From positions 1 to 64,000 of the forward strand of contig NZ_FOMA01000010.1 in assembly GCF_900112495.1 (NCBI RefSeq): 64,000 bases of DNA. The letters run 5' to 3'. Positions 9,355 to 18,104 of this stretch are shown here, in pieces; the first letter of the stretch is position 1, and every line of letters starts with the position of its first letter. A model generated the notes under the pieces. The model searched no databases and was not told where the DNA came from. It saw nothing but the letters and a program-made list of their open reading frames with translations. The translations under genes were made by a program, and so were the position numbers. The stretch comes from Bacillus sp. OV322. GTDB lineage: Bacteria; Bacillota; Bacilli; Bacillales; DSM-1321.

Positions 9355-9573
9355 TTAACGAGTAAGCCATTTTTGATTATATTGGGCGTTAAATTCTTCA
9401 TCTGATTTGCATAGATAAATGATGCCTTCGATGAGTCCGATGATTCCGGGAATTCCTGTCCAGCAGAACACTAAATATAAAATCCCCATTCCGATTTTTC
9501 CTAAGTAAAATTTGTGTACCCCGAAATTACCCAGTAAGATTCCTAATACGCCTGCGGCTACTTTATTTTTCAT
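9355..9573 (-). CDS. TM2-domain membrane protein
   Basis: 72-residue protein with two hydrophobic segments joined by a short turn, the TM2 domain. Visible marks are a Lys-rich start, G-x-x-G-V-H-K-F-Y-L-G, then W-T-G-I-P-G-I-I-G-L-I-E-G-I. Family members are small membrane proteins of unknown role, common in Bacillus. An in-frame ATG two codons earlier abuts GGAGG with no spacing, so I chose the next ATG (9571-9573), which has a 6-nt spacing. It is a single gene on the minus strand between glmS and the HesB-like gene. Confidence 0.85.
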   Translation of the reverse strand: MKNKVAAGVLGILLGNFGVHKFYLGKIGMGILYLVFCWTGIPGIIGLIEGIIYLCKSDEEFNAQYNQKWLTR

Positions 9574-9579
9574 TGTCAT

Positions 9580-9818
9580 CCTCCATTAAATTATTAAAAT
9601 TGATATATATCCTATCTACCACTATTATCAATTTTTTCAAACATATGTATATTTATTTATAATTTGTTTATTTTCCTGCTGTTAATATAGGCTTCCGCTA
9701 GTGAAATTGTTTCATGTGAAACATCCAAGATGCTTAACTGTATATTAAAAGCGCTTTAAGGTACAATTTTAAATTAATAATATTATTCATCTGCTGCAAT
9801 AAAAGAAAGGATGAGAGT
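9580..9818. other. AT-rich intergenic stretch
   Basis: No gene is seen. A symmetric AAAGCGCTTT (about 9749-9758) resembles part of a CcpA cre site but lacks the outer consensus bases, so I do not call it one. This region presumably holds the promoters of both flanking genes. Confidence 0.4.
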
Positions 9819-10115
9819 ATGATTGTTATCTCTAGTATCGCTCAGGATAAAATCAGAGAAATGAAAGAAGAAATGGATAAAGATATTATCTTAAAGTATG
9901 GGGTGAAGTCTGCCTGCTGTAATGAATTAAATTATGCTTTAAGTTTTTCCAAAATAAATAAGAATGATAGGATTTTTGAGTTTCCGGGATTCAAAGTGGC
10001 GGTTCATCCTGCAGATATCCGCTATATAGCGGAAACAAAAATAGAATACAGCGAAGAGGGAGAGGGAGGTTTTTATATAATCGGGCGCCATCCTCTGGTT
10101 TCTCAATTGACTTGA
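9819..10115 (+). CDS. HesB/IscA-like Fe-S biogenesis-family protein
   Basis: 98 residues with the general outline of the Fe-S_biosyn (HesB) fold: I-x-x-x-A-Q-D-K-I-R-E at the start, a central Y-G-V-K-S-A-C-C-N-E-L strand, then G-F-K-V-A-V-H-P-x-D strands. Only a vicinal Cys-Cys pair (about residues 33-34) is visible, and the C-terminal C-x-C of A-type Fe-S carriers is missing. A direct role in cluster transfer is therefore uncertain; Bacillus YneR/YqkB-type relatives are similarly degenerate. An AGGATG-type ribosome site precedes the ATG. No operon partner is present. Confidence 0.6.
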   Translation: MIVISSIAQDKIREMKEEMDKDIILKYGVKSACCNELNYALSFSKINKNDRIFEFPGFKVAVHPADIRYIAETKIEYSEEGEGGFYIIGRHPLVSQLT

Positions 10116-10169
10116 ATGTCTGTTTTTGAAGAATTGCCAATGCCCCGAAAAGATACTGCGGGGTAGTTT

Positions 10170-10400
10170 TAAGCTTTGCTGTTTTTTAAACAGGCCCCAG
10201 TGATAATGCAAAGAGTACAAGCATGTGATGATTGCTTTAAATGAGAATCACCATTTTTTAAAAAGAGACAGCTGCTGTCTCTTTTTTTTTCGTAAATTTT
10301 GATGCTATGGAAAAAGGGGGGGCGATTTCCGCTCCAGGAGTTTCGCTTCACAGAACATATTAAAAAACAACAATCACCTTTTTTGAATTCTTTTACCCGG
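10170..10400. repeat. Possible highly degenerate MITE copy
   Basis: GATTTCCGCTCCAGGA (about 10324) and CAACAATCACCTTTTTTGAA (about 10366) echo the core and the end of the repeat at 37172-37352, and TGCTGTTTTTTAAAC (about 10177) resembles the other end. Similarity is patchy and the terminator lies inside, so this is tentative. Confidence 0.3.
10264..10290 (+). terminator. Rho-independent terminator
   Basis: AGAGACAG-CTG-CTGTCTCT followed by eight or more T. It lies 150 nt beyond the HesB-like gene. Confidence 0.8.
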
Positions 10401-10493
10401 AAAAATGGGGGCAGCATGCATCCTTTTTTCTACATAATTTTTCCTCCGGCTGTAAACAATAATTTATAAATACTTGCGGGGAGGAAGCTGAAT

Positions 10494-12011
10494 ATGGTGA
10501 GAAAAATAGCAAAACGGTCCAATAACAGCAGCCCCGTCCAGAAAAGTGATAGTTCAAGTGTTTCGATGAAGCTTGGGCCTGATATAGAAAAAAATATTGA
10601 ATTGATTAAAGCTGAACTCGGCCACAGTTCGGATTTGGCAGTCAGAATCATGAAAAATAGGGAAACGGAATTGACTCATTTTGCTGTTTTTCATATTGAG
10701 GGAATTTCAAGCGCAAAGAATATTTCGATGCAGATCATGGAGCCCTTACTAAAATTACTGCAAAGAGATGAATGGCCTTCCTTATTTGATGTGGCTGACA
10801 TGTTAAGTGTGCCCATTCTCACTGAAACGGAAGATATCAAGGATTTGATTCCTTCTCTGGTGAGCGGCAATACGGTCATTCTTTTAAGAGATGCTCCTCA
10901 AGCCTTAGTCGCATCGACAGCAGAGGTGAAAAAGCGGGCAATAGAGGAATCTACTACACAAACGGTAATCCGCGGGCCAAAGGATAGTTTTACAGAAGAC
11001 AACAGAGTCAATACTTCCCTTGTGCGCATGCGTGTCAAAAACCCGAGTTTGCGGCTGAAAGCCTTGGAAATAGGCACGCTGACTAAAACAAAAGTAGAGT
11101 ATATGTACCTGGACGGAATCATTGAACCTTCTATTTTACAAGAACTTGACAAAAGGCTGAAAGAAATCCATGCAGATCAAGTTTTAGATTCTAGCTATAT
11201 TGAAAAATTTCTACAGGATCACCCGGAGTCTATTTTTCCAACCATGATAAGCACAGAAAGGCCAGATTCTGTCGCTGCCAATCTTTTAGAAGGAAAATTT
11301 GCCATATTTGTTGAAGGCTCGCCGTTTATTTTGATTGGACCCGTTATATTTTCTCAATATTTCCAGTCGCCTGAGGATTATTATTTAAGTAAATATATCA
11401 GTTCCTTTGTAAGGATTCTAAGATTTATTTCGTTTTTTCTTACCTTGTATACACCTGCCCTGTATATTGCCCTGATTTCCCACCATTTAGGGCTTATTCC
11501 GACAGTTCTTGTTATCAGTCTGGCTGCCCAAAGGGAGGGTGTCCCATTTCCGCTTATTATTGAAGTTATCATCATGGAACTCGCTTTTGAAATCATGCGC
11601 GAGGCAGGTGTACGGATGCCCCGTGCTGTAGGAAATACTGTTTCCATTGTAGGGGCAATCATTATTGGCCAGGCAGCCGTGGAGGCGGGAATTGTGTCAG
11701 CTGCAACGGTTATTATTGTATCGATTACGGCTATCGCAAGCTTCACACTGCCTTATTACAATATGTCCAATACAGGCCGGATTCTAAGATTTTCGCTGAT
11801 CTTAGCAGGAGCGTATATTGGATTATACGGGATACTGCTCGTCACCCTTGCAATTGCCGCTCACCTTTGCAGTCTAAGAAGCTTTGGCATGCCATATTTT
11901 GTTCCTTTTGCACCTGCAAGGCTTAGTAAACAAAAAGACACATTGATCAATCTTACGGTAACCCAATCACCAATAAGAAAAGAGGAAAATACAGGGGGGG
12001 ATTCCAAGTGA
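10494..12011 (+). CDS. Spore germinant receptor subunit A (GerA family)
   Basis: 505 residues. A soluble N-terminal half (about 1-280) precedes a C-terminal half with five or six membrane segments (about 290-470). Diagnostic GerA/SpoVAF text is visible, such as the blocks around VEGSPFILIGPVIFSQ and SPEDYY. In Bacillus spores the A subunit sits in the inner membrane with B and C subunits and senses nutrients such as amino acids or sugars. The ATG follows GGGGAGGAAG. The stop overlaps the next gene by 4 nt. Operon order is A-C-B. Expression in the forespore under sigma-G is expected for the family, but I could not locate a convincing promoter. Which germinant it detects cannot be told. Confidence 0.94.
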   Translation: MVRKIAKRSNNSSPVQKSDSSSVSMKLGPDIEKNIELIKAELGHSSDLAVRIMKNRETELTHFAVFHIEGISSAKNISMQIMEPLLKLLQRDEWPSLFDVADMLSVPILTETEDIKDLIPSLVSGNTVILLRDAPQALVASTAEVKKRAIEESTTQTVIRGPKDSFTEDNRVNTSLVRMRVKNPSLRLKALEIGTLTKTKVEYMYLDGIIEPSILQELDKRLKEIHADQVLDSSYIEKFLQDHPESIFPTMISTERPDSVAANLLEGKFAIFVEGSPFILIGPVIFSQYFQSPEDYYLSKYISSFVRILRFISFFLTLYTPALYIALISHHLGLIPTVLVISLAAQREGVPFPLIIEVIIMELAFEIMREAGVRMPRAVGNTVSIVGAIIIGQAAVEAGIVSAATVIIVSITAIASFTLPYYNMSNTGRILRFSLILAGAYIGLYGILLVTLAIAAHLCSLRSFGMPYFVPFAPARLSKQKDTLINLTVTQSPIRKEENTGGDSK

Positions 12012-13186
12012 TAAGGGTTATTATTGCTGTGTCCATGTTTGCCCTCCTGCTCGGCGGCTGCTCCAGCTACAGTGAGCTTAATAAAACAGCGGTCATTGTA
12101 GGGCTGGGAATTGATTATGATTCTAAAAAAAATCTGTATGAGGTCACATTCCAGGCAATTAATCCTACGGAAAAATCAACCTCAGCCTCTGCTGGAAGAG
12201 CTTTGCCGGTAGTTGTTTTCAGCTCAAAGGGTAAAACAATCAGCGAAGCAGCCAGAAAGTCTACTGAGCGATTTTCAAGGGAAAATGATTATTCCCATAT
12301 TGCGATCATTATGATAGGTGAAGAACTGGCCCGAAAAGCAGGCATAAATTATCTATTCGATGTTTTTGAGCGTGACGGCAGGATAAGAGTGAATGTCCCG
12401 CTAATGATTGCAAAAAAAGAAAAAGCCAAAAATGTGATGAATATTCTTCCAAGCATTGAAGACCCGGCGGCATCGTTAGAAAGTAAGCTGAAAAACAGCG
12501 CACAGCTTCTGGGTGAAACCTCCTATACAAAAATTTATCAGGTTATCGCAGCACTAGAATCAAATGGGGAGGAGCCGGTCATCTCGGGGATCGGAATATC
12601 AGGAAATGTGGAGCAGGGATTAACCAAGAAAAACTATGAAAAACTGTTTTATACCCATACCCAATTGAATGGATTAGGAATGTTTAAAAAAGGAAAATTA
12701 ATTGGATGGATTGAAGGAAATAAAGCGAAATCCGTCCAGATCATCAAAAATACGATAAAAGGCAGCAATTTAAGCTTGTATTGCAGTAAAAAAAATTATA
12801 CATCTCTTCAGCTGAGATACTCAAAAAGCAAGGCAAAAGTAATAATGAGGGATAATAAACCGATCATTACTGTTAATGTGAAGGCAATCGGGGTTATAGA
12901 CGAAAGCCTCTGCAACAGGAACATATCCAGTCTTTCAGGGATAAAAAGTTTTGAAAAAGAAGCCAGCTCAAATTATGGGAAGCTGATCCGCGAAGGAATT
13001 GACTATGCCCAAGATTATAAATGTGATGTATTTGGCTTTGGAGAAATGCTGAGAAAATCAAATTTAAAAGAGTGGCAGAAAGTCCAGGGAAAATGGGAGA
13101 AGACTTTTCCAAAGGCAGAGGTTCAGGTAACCGTAGACTTTAAAATCGAGGGAACCGGCATGAGAGTGCAGCCATACCCATTTTAA
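12008..13186 (+). CDS. Spore germination lipoprotein, subunit C (Ger(x)C family)
   Basis: 392 residues. A signal peptide with lipobox L-L-G-G-C-S (Cys near residue 18) is followed by the Ger(x)C body, with characteristic Y-S-E-L-N-K-T-A-V-I-V-G-L-G-I-D near residue 21. The C subunit is a lipoprotein on the outer face of the spore inner membrane and is needed for germinant receptor function. It overlaps the A gene by 4 nt and is followed after 20 nt by the B gene. The C-terminal W-x-K-x-x-x-x-W-E-K and D-F-K-I-E-G-T-G-M motifs are typical. Confidence 0.93.
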   Translation: MIRVIIAVSMFALLLGGCSSYSELNKTAVIVGLGIDYDSKKNLYEVTFQAINPTEKSTSASAGRALPVVVFSSKGKTISEAARKSTERFSRENDYSHIAIIMIGEELARKAGINYLFDVFERDGRIRVNVPLMIAKKEKAKNVMNILPSIEDPAASLESKLKNSAQLLGETSYTKIYQVIAALESNGEEPVISGIGISGNVEQGLTKKNYEKLFYTHTQLNGLGMFKKGKLIGWIEGNKAKSVQIIKNTIKGSNLSLYCSKKNYTSLQLRYSKSKAKVIMRDNKPIITVNVKAIGVIDESLCNRNISSLSGIKSFEKEASSNYGKLIREGIDYAQDYKCDVFGFGEMLRKSNLKEWQKVQGKWEKTFPKAEVQVTVDFKIEGTGMRVQPYPF

Positions 13187-13206
13187 ACGAGAGGGGGGGA
13201 AGCATT

Positions 13207-14316
13207 GTGGGAAAGATAAAAATAAGCTACTTTCAGCTATTTTGCCTTATATTTCTTTTTGAACTGGGAAGCTCCGTGCTTTTCGGCATAGCTGGAGCTG
13301 CAAAGCAAGATGCGTGGATTGTTATTCTCCTATCAATAGTTCCGGGGTGTGTGCTGATTGGTTTATACCTGAAAATGCATCAGATGTTTCCTGGGCTTTC
13401 TCTAACAGGATATGTGCAAAAAATATTCGGCTCCGCTATTGGCCGTATCATTGGTTTTTTATATGTCATTTACTTTATTTATATTGCTTCAAGACTGCTT
13501 CGTGATTTTGGAGAATTACTTGTGATTTCAGCATATCAGGAAACCACATTGATGGTTATTGGAACAACCATGCTGCTGTGCCTTATTTATACATTGTTTA
13601 AAGGTTTTGAGGTGTTTTCGAGATTAACGGAACTATGCTTATATGTTATATTGCCTACCTTTTTGATCATTGTTTTGCTTCAGGCTGCCAGCGGGCTGAT
13701 TGTATGGAAGAACCTCACACCGATATTGGAATATGGCTGGCAGCCTGTATTGAAAGAGACGTTTCCGAAAACTCTTACCGTTCCTTTTGGAGAGCTAATC
13801 GTTTTTACAATGGTGTTTCCTCTTCTTAATAATGTAAAGAAAACCATAAAGACTACGCTTATTTCAGTTATAATCAGCGGGCTGTTTTTGTCCCTGATCA
13901 CGGCGTTAACGATTGCTGTTGTCGGTCCGAGTGTGCGCTATCGATCTGCCTTTCCCATTTTGACTGCGGTCAGCTATATTGATATTGGAGGCTTTATCCA
14001 GCGTCTTGATGCGCTGGTTATTATCAGCATTATCATTGTCGGCTTTATAAAAATATTCATATTTTTCTATTGCGCGGTGAAAGGGAGCATGGAAATTTTT
14101 AAAGTGAAAGAGCCTCGAACCTTGATATTCCCAATCAGCTTTATTATTTTAATGGGTTCAATATTTATAGCTCCCAATTATATCGAGCATATAAAAGAGG
14201 GCCTGACATATGTGCCATTTTATCTTCATTTTCCGTTTCAAATTGTTCTACCGGCTTCTTTTTTACTCATAGCATTGCTTAAACAATTAATTGCAAAAAA
14301 GCGGCAAAAGACATAA
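13207..14316 (+). CDS. Spore germinant receptor subunit B (GerAB/ArcD/ProY)
   Basis: 369 residues with about ten hydrophobic segments over the whole length. It belongs to the GerAB family within the APC transporter superfamily and is thought to hold the germinant-binding pocket. Marks are the start K-I-S-Y-F-Q-L-F-C-L-I-F-L-F-E-L-G-S and the mid-protein PFGELIVF. A GTG start is used (GAGGGGGGAAGCATT precedes it). It completes an A-C-B operon, and the stop lies inside a terminator stem. Confidence 0.93.
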   Translation: MGKIKISYFQLFCLIFLFELGSSVLFGIAGAAKQDAWIVILLSIVPGCVLIGLYLKMHQMFPGLSLTGYVQKIFGSAIGRIIGFLYVIYFIYIASRLLRDFGELLVISAYQETTLMVIGTTMLLCLIYTLFKGFEVFSRLTELCLYVILPTFLIIVLLQAASGLIVWKNLTPILEYGWQPVLKETFPKTLTVPFGELIVFTMVFPLLNNVKKTIKTTLISVIISGLFLSLITALTIAVVGPSVRYRSAFPILTAVSYIDIGGFIQRLDALVIISIIIVGFIKIFIFFYCAVKGSMEIFKVKEPRTLIFPISFIILMGSIFIAPNYIEHIKEGLTYVPFYLHFPFQIVLPASFLLIALLKQLIAKKRQKT

Positions 14317-14338
14317 GTCTACTGCTGCTTTTTTGTTT
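14295..14338. terminator. Terminator shared by the ger operon and the next minus-strand gene
   Basis: AAAAAAGC-GGCA pairs with TGC-GCTTTTTT. T-rich flanks on both strands fit a convergent pair of genes. Confidence 0.7.
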
Positions 14339-14537
14339 TTTTAGATATCGTTCTCGAGGCATGGAACCAAAGCAGAAAGAAAATAATGAGCAGAGTAGTT
14401 TCTTCTTTGGAAAATTGTATGGTCATAACGTGAATATACTCCAGCATATAGCCCAGATTGCCCTGCAGAATATCAAGCAGGAAGATCAGGGAAAAAGTAA
14501 AGGTGAATAACAGAATAAAAATGATGATGTTTTTCAT
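14319..14537 (-). CDS. Small membrane protein, unknown function (72 aa)
   Basis: I do not recognise a family. The 72-residue product has two hydrophobic helices (about residues 1-22 and 42-62) and a basic C-terminus ending K-K-T-K-K-Q-Q. The start at 14537 is chosen because AAGGAG lies 7 nt upstream; a longer in-frame start 42 nt earlier has no ribosome site. It is convergent with the germinant receptor operon and shares its terminator. A sporulation link is possible from position alone but unproven. Confidence 0.6.
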   Translation of the reverse strand: MKNIIIFILLFTFTFSLIFLLDILQGNLGYMLEYIHVMTIQFSKEETTLLIIFFLLWFHASRTISKKTKKQQ

Positions 14538-14594
14538 TAACATACTCCTTATTAACGGCCATGGATTTATTTTACTCAAAGGAAGACAATATTA

Positions 14595-14632
14595 ACAAAA
14601 AAACTGGCCGCAATGAGCGGGCCAGTTTTTTC
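14595..14632 (-). terminator. Terminator after yhfH-like gene
   Basis: AAAACTGGCC(CGC) pairs with (GCG)GGCCAGTTTT, with poly-T on both strands. It sits just past the stop of the minus-strand zinc-ribbon gene. Confidence 0.8.
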
Positions 14633-14637
14633 ATCAC

Positions 14638-14775
14638 TTATTTATCATGATTGGCAAGGCAGCTGTCACACTCGACCCGGTATGATTCGGCTTGTTCGGT
14701 CATGTGCTCTCCGCATTTCGGACAGGTTTTCGGCGGCAGGTTCCTGAAAAATTCCATTGGATTTTTAGTTTGCAT
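14638..14775 (-). CDS. YhfH-family zinc-ribbon protein (45 aa)
   Basis: Short reading frame of 45 residues: an F-F-R-N-L-P-P-K lead-in, then C-P-K-C-G and a second pair C-D-S-C-L. The arrangement matches the YhfH family of Bacillus (F-F-K-N-L-P-P-K-x-C-x-x-C-G). The four cysteines probably bind zinc. Function is unknown. A strong AAGGAGGAG ribosome site precedes the ATG and a terminator follows the stop, which supports a real single-gene unit. Confidence 0.88.
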   Translation of the reverse strand: MQTKNPMEFFRNLPPKTCPKCGEHMTEQAESYRVECDSCLANHDK

Positions 14776-15003
14776 GTTAACTCCTCCTTTTTATAGTACA
14801 GATTATTCAGTGTGTTTTCTTGTTATAATACAGTATATACCCCGACAAACAAAAAGTATAGCCATTTGTCTAAAAATTTAAAAAAATATGACTTTGCATT
14901 CATGAGGGAATCCGGCTTTCTATCATATTTATTGTTTGAATAACAATTCATTAAGGGTATTGGCTAATATGAGCCGTGAGATTAAGAAAATGGAGGTTTC
15001 CCT

Positions 15004-15918
15004 GTGACAAAAGCGATGATTATCATAAATCCTTCATCAGGAAAAGAAAAAGCAAAATCTCTTCTTCCACAGGCAGAAAACCTGCTGGGGAGTTTATATG
15101 ATGAAGTAATTATTTGTGAAACAAAGGGTGAGGGTGATGCAACTCGCTTTGGGGAGGATGCATGCCGGAATCATTTTGAAGCGGTGATTTCAATGGGTGG
15201 AGACGGGACGGTAAATGAAACAGTGAACGGACTTGCAGAAAAGGAGCACCAGCCGGATTTTGGTATTATTCCCCTTGGGACGGTGAATGATTTTGCAAGG
15301 GCCATCGGTATACCTTTAGATCCTGAAGAAGCCCTTCGGCTGATTTCTTTCAAAAAAACCGTGCCGGCGGATATTGGCAAGGTGAATGAGCGCCACTTTA
15401 TGAATGTCCTTGCAGTAGGGGCGATAGCTGAAGCCACAAGCAATGTAAGTGCGGTCCAAAAAACGAAAATGGGTTCACTGGCTTATTTTATTGAAGGTGT
15501 GAAGACACTGATTAATAAAACGCCTTTTACGCTTACAATCGAGCATGAACATGGAAGCTGGACAGGGAAAACTTATTTGATGCTCGCTGCAATGACAAAT
15601 TCCGTAGGCGGATTTGAAAAGCTGGCACCAAATGCAGAAGTGGATGACGGAAAGATGCATATCTTCATTATAAAAGATATTTCACTGCCGAGTATCCTGA
15701 AAATCCTGCCTAAGCTAATGCGCGGCGAACTGAAGGAGCATAAGCATGTGGAATATATCCGCTCTTCATTTATTGCTGTAACGGCATCAGAGGAACTTAT
15801 TGTCAATGTTGATGGAGACGAAGGAGAGCCCTTGCCGTTTCAAGCCAAAGTTTTGAGGAAGCATCTGAATTTTTTTGTACCGGATACTAAGGAGATTTCC
15901 TCCAAAGGAGAAAAGTAA
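15004..15918 (+). CDS. Diacylglycerol/lipid kinase family protein (YegS/DagK-like)
   Basis: 304 residues. The DAGK catalytic domain holds the nucleotide loop G-G-D-G-T-V-N-E (about residues 64-71) and G-T-x-N-D-F-A-R (about 95-102). The N-terminus I-I-I-N-P-x-S-G-K is the family signature. Members phosphorylate diacylglycerol or related lipids with ATP. In Bacillus DgkB returns diacylglycerol to phospholipid synthesis, while YtlR and BmrU are paralogs of less certain substrate. The GTG start has GGAGG 7 nt upstream. It is a single gene, so exact substrate is not assignable. Confidence 0.88.
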   Translation: MTKAMIIINPSSGKEKAKSLLPQAENLLGSLYDEVIICETKGEGDATRFGEDACRNHFEAVISMGGDGTVNETVNGLAEKEHQPDFGIIPLGTVNDFARAIGIPLDPEEALRLISFKKTVPADIGKVNERHFMNVLAVGAIAEATSNVSAVQKTKMGSLAYFIEGVKTLINKTPFTLTIEHEHGSWTGKTYLMLAAMTNSVGGFEKLAPNAEVDDGKMHIFIIKDISLPSILKILPKLMRGELKEHKHVEYIRSSFIAVTASEELIVNVDGDEGEPLPFQAKVLRKHLNFFVPDTKEISSKGEK

Positions 15919-16177
15919 AGAGGCAGAGTGGTTGTCCCAGGCAGCCAAAAAGGGGCATAAATTGTGTCTCTTTTTTTGTGTGTTATATCCACAATATGCA
16001 ATAATATGGATTTATCTGTAAAATCCCGCAAGAAAAATATGATTTGGCAGAAGTTCTTTATCCATTTTTTTAAGATAATTTGTTATAATATTTGTTTGTA
16101 AGACAATCATGTATGTATATAACAAAAGCCTTGTACGTTATATCTTGCAAATATAAATGAATAGGTGGTAACAAAAA

Positions 16178-17137
16178 ATGGAAAAGTATAGAGTATTGCT
16201 ATATTACTATTATACGCCAATTGAAGATCCTGAGGTATTTGCAGCAGAGCATCTTGCTTACTGTAAAGATTTAGGTTTGAAAGGCCGTATCCTAGTAGCA
16301 GCTGAAGGAATTAATGGAACTGTATCTGGAACAATGGAACAAACAGAACAGTATATGGAAATGATGAAAAACAAACCTGGTTTTTCAGATATCATATTTA
16401 AAATAGATGAAGCAGATATGCACGCATTTAAAAAAATGCATGTGCGCCCAAGAAAAGAACTGGTAACACTTCGACTGGAAGACGACATCAATCCGAATGA
16501 AGTGACTGGAAAATACCTAAGCCCAAAAGAATTTTTCGACAGCATGCAGGATGAAGATACCATTGTACTGGATGCCAGAAATGATTATGAATATGACCTG
16601 GGCCATTTCAGGGGTGCTGTAAAACCTGATATTAAAACATTCCGGGAGCTTCCGCAGTGGGTCCGAGAAAATAAAGAAATGCTTGAAGGCAAAAAGATTT
16701 TGACGTACTGCACAGGAGGCATCCGCTGTGAAAAATTCTCTGGATGGCTTGTAAAAGAAGGCTTCGAGGATGTAGGACAGCTGCATGGCGGAATTGTGAC
16801 ATACGGAAAAGATCCGGAAGTCCAAGGAGAGCTTTGGGATGGACAATGCTACGTATTTGATGAAAGAATTTCCGTTCCTGTCAATCAAAAGGAGCATGTA
16901 GTGGTCGGCCGTGACTATTTCACAGGAGAGCCTTGTGAACGCTATGTTAATTGTGCAAACCCTTCATGCAATAGACAAATTATTTGCACGGAGGAAAATG
17001 AGCATAAGCACCTGCGCGGATGCTCTCATGAATGCCGTACAACACCACGCAACCTTTATGTTAAAGAGCATAATTTAACAGAAGAAGAAGTAGAAGAAAG
17101 ACTTCGCAAGTTAGGCGAGGAAACTGTTACTGCATAA
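16178..17137 (+). CDS. trhO: tRNA uridine(34) hydroxylase TrhO (rhodanese domain)
   Basis: 319 residues. It matches the YceA/TrhO family, which uses oxygen to hydroxylate uridine 34 in certain tRNAs toward methoxyuridine. The N-terminal ferredoxin-like part begins Y-R-V-L-L-Y-Y-Y. A rhodanese domain spans about 120-215, with the active-site loop Y-C-T-G-G-I-R-C-E and catalytic Cys178. A C-terminal Cys-rich segment (C-A-N-P-S-C-N, then C-S-H-E-C) probably binds zinc. AGGTGG precedes the ATG. Single gene with its own terminator. Confidence 0.94.
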   Translation: MEKYRVLLYYYYTPIEDPEVFAAEHLAYCKDLGLKGRILVAAEGINGTVSGTMEQTEQYMEMMKNKPGFSDIIFKIDEADMHAFKKMHVRPRKELVTLRLEDDINPNEVTGKYLSPKEFFDSMQDEDTIVLDARNDYEYDLGHFRGAVKPDIKTFRELPQWVRENKEMLEGKKILTYCTGGIRCEKFSGWLVKEGFEDVGQLHGGIVTYGKDPEVQGELWDGQCYVFDERISVPVNQKEHVVVGRDYFTGEPCERYVNCANPSCNRQIICTEENEHKHLRGCSHECRTTPRNLYVKEHNLTEEEVEERLRKLGEETVTA

Positions 17138-17140
17138 TAA

Positions 17141-17184
17141 AAAAACACTTTTGGATTCTGAAAAGAGTCTAAAAGTGTTTTTTT
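17141..17184 (+). terminator. Terminator after trhO
   Basis: AAAAACACTTTT pairs with TAAAAGTGTTTTT around a short loop, followed by T residues. Confidence 0.85.
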
Positions 17185-17218
17185 ATGGAGATTTAATAAT
17201 AGATACAAAAATAGAAAC

Positions 17219-17267
17219 TTGACGCAGTTTGGATATAAATATATACTTAGTTACGAAAAGTAAGTAA
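17219..17267 (+). promoter_or_regulatory. Promoter with palindromic operator before the dioxygenase gene
   Basis: TTGACG (17219-17224), 17-nt spacer, TATACT (17242-17247). Directly over the start point lies TTAGTTAC-GAAAA-GTAAGTAA (17247-17267), an inverted repeat with one mismatch. Its position is right for repression by a MarR, HxlR or related regulator; none is encoded next to it. Confidence 0.7.
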
Positions 17268-17282
17268 ATTGGAGGCAGTTAC

Positions 17283-18047
17283 ATGAATTCTTTATTTTTA
17301 GCTCATGGTTCACCAATGCTGGCGCTTGAGGATAATGAATATACAAAAACCCTTAATGCAATTGGAAAAAGGCTGAAGCCCAAAGCTGTAGTCATTTTTA
17401 CCGCACATTGGGAAAGCGGGGTTCCGGAAATCACATTTACGGATGGGGAATATGAAACCATTTATGATTTTTATGGATTTCCTGAAGAATTATATGCTGT
17501 TTCGTATCCTGCTAAAGGATCTAAGGAAATTGCTTTAAAGGTAAGGGAGAGCCTCAGCTCTCACGGCATAGCCTCCAAGCTGGATAGCATCAGGGGATTG
17601 GATCATGGATCATGGACACTTCTGTCACACCTATTTCCTCAGGCAGATGTGCCTGTTGTCCAGATCTCCATTAATCCGGCGCTTGATGCTAAAGGACAGT
17701 TTAAGATTGGTGAAGCCCTCAGAATATTAGGCGAGGATGACATATTAGTAATTGGCAGCGGAGTAACCGTCCATAACCTGAGAATGGTGAAATGGGGACA
17801 AAAACATCCGGAAGAATGGGCAGTGGAATTTGATGATTGGCTGATTGAAAAAATATATGATAAAGATTATTCCGCTCTATTTAATTGGGAAACTCAGGCA
17901 CCCCACGCTAAACTGGCCGTCCCTAGAGAAGAACACTTTGTTCCGCTATTTATTGCAATGGGCAGCGGAAATGAAAAGAAAACTGGAAAAGTGGTTTATC
18001 GGGATTACGAATTTGGGAATTTAAGCTATCTATGCCTGGAATTTTAA
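17283..18047 (+). CDS. Extradiol (LigB/DODA-type) ring-opening dioxygenase family protein
   Basis: 254 residues. It resembles the class III extradiol dioxygenase family (YgiD/DODA). Conserved metal ligands and neighbours are visible as A-H-G-S-P near residue 8, F-T-A-H-W near 41, G-L-D-H-G-S-W near 107, and the C-terminal A-V-P-R-E-E-H-F. Members open catechol-type rings using non-haem iron or zinc; the substrate here is unknown. GGAGG precedes the ATG. The palindrome in its promoter suggests induction by an aromatic or thiol-reactive compound, as is usual for such genes in Bacillus. Confidence 0.88.
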   Translation: MNSLFLAHGSPMLALEDNEYTKTLNAIGKRLKPKAVVIFTAHWESGVPEITFTDGEYETIYDFYGFPEELYAVSYPAKGSKEIALKVRESLSSHGIASKLDSIRGLDHGSWTLLSHLFPQADVPVVQISINPALDAKGQFKIGEALRILGEDDILVIGSGVTVHNLRMVKWGQKHPEEWAVEFDDWLIEKIYDKDYSALFNWETQAPHAKLAVPREEHFVPLFIAMGSGNEKKTGKVVYRDYEFGNLSYLCLEF

Positions 18048-18104
18048 AAAAGAAAGATTCAAGTGAATCGGCAGTTTTAAGGCAAATGCCGGATGGGTTG
18101 CTTT

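Larger units (their letters stand above)
10116..10493. other. Intergenic region with terminator and degenerate repeat
   Basis: No convincing gene. It contains a rho-independent terminator (10264-10290) and remnants resembling the ISL3-type MITE seen elsewhere in the window (separate entries). Confidence 0.6.

Noticed and set aside
9746..9760. CcpA cre site around AAAGCGCTTT
   Set aside because: The central core fits but the flanking TG and CA consensus bases are missing.
15935..15980. Terminator after the lipid kinase gene
   Set aside because: GGGGCATAAATTGTGTCTC before the T run gives only a weak imperfect stem.
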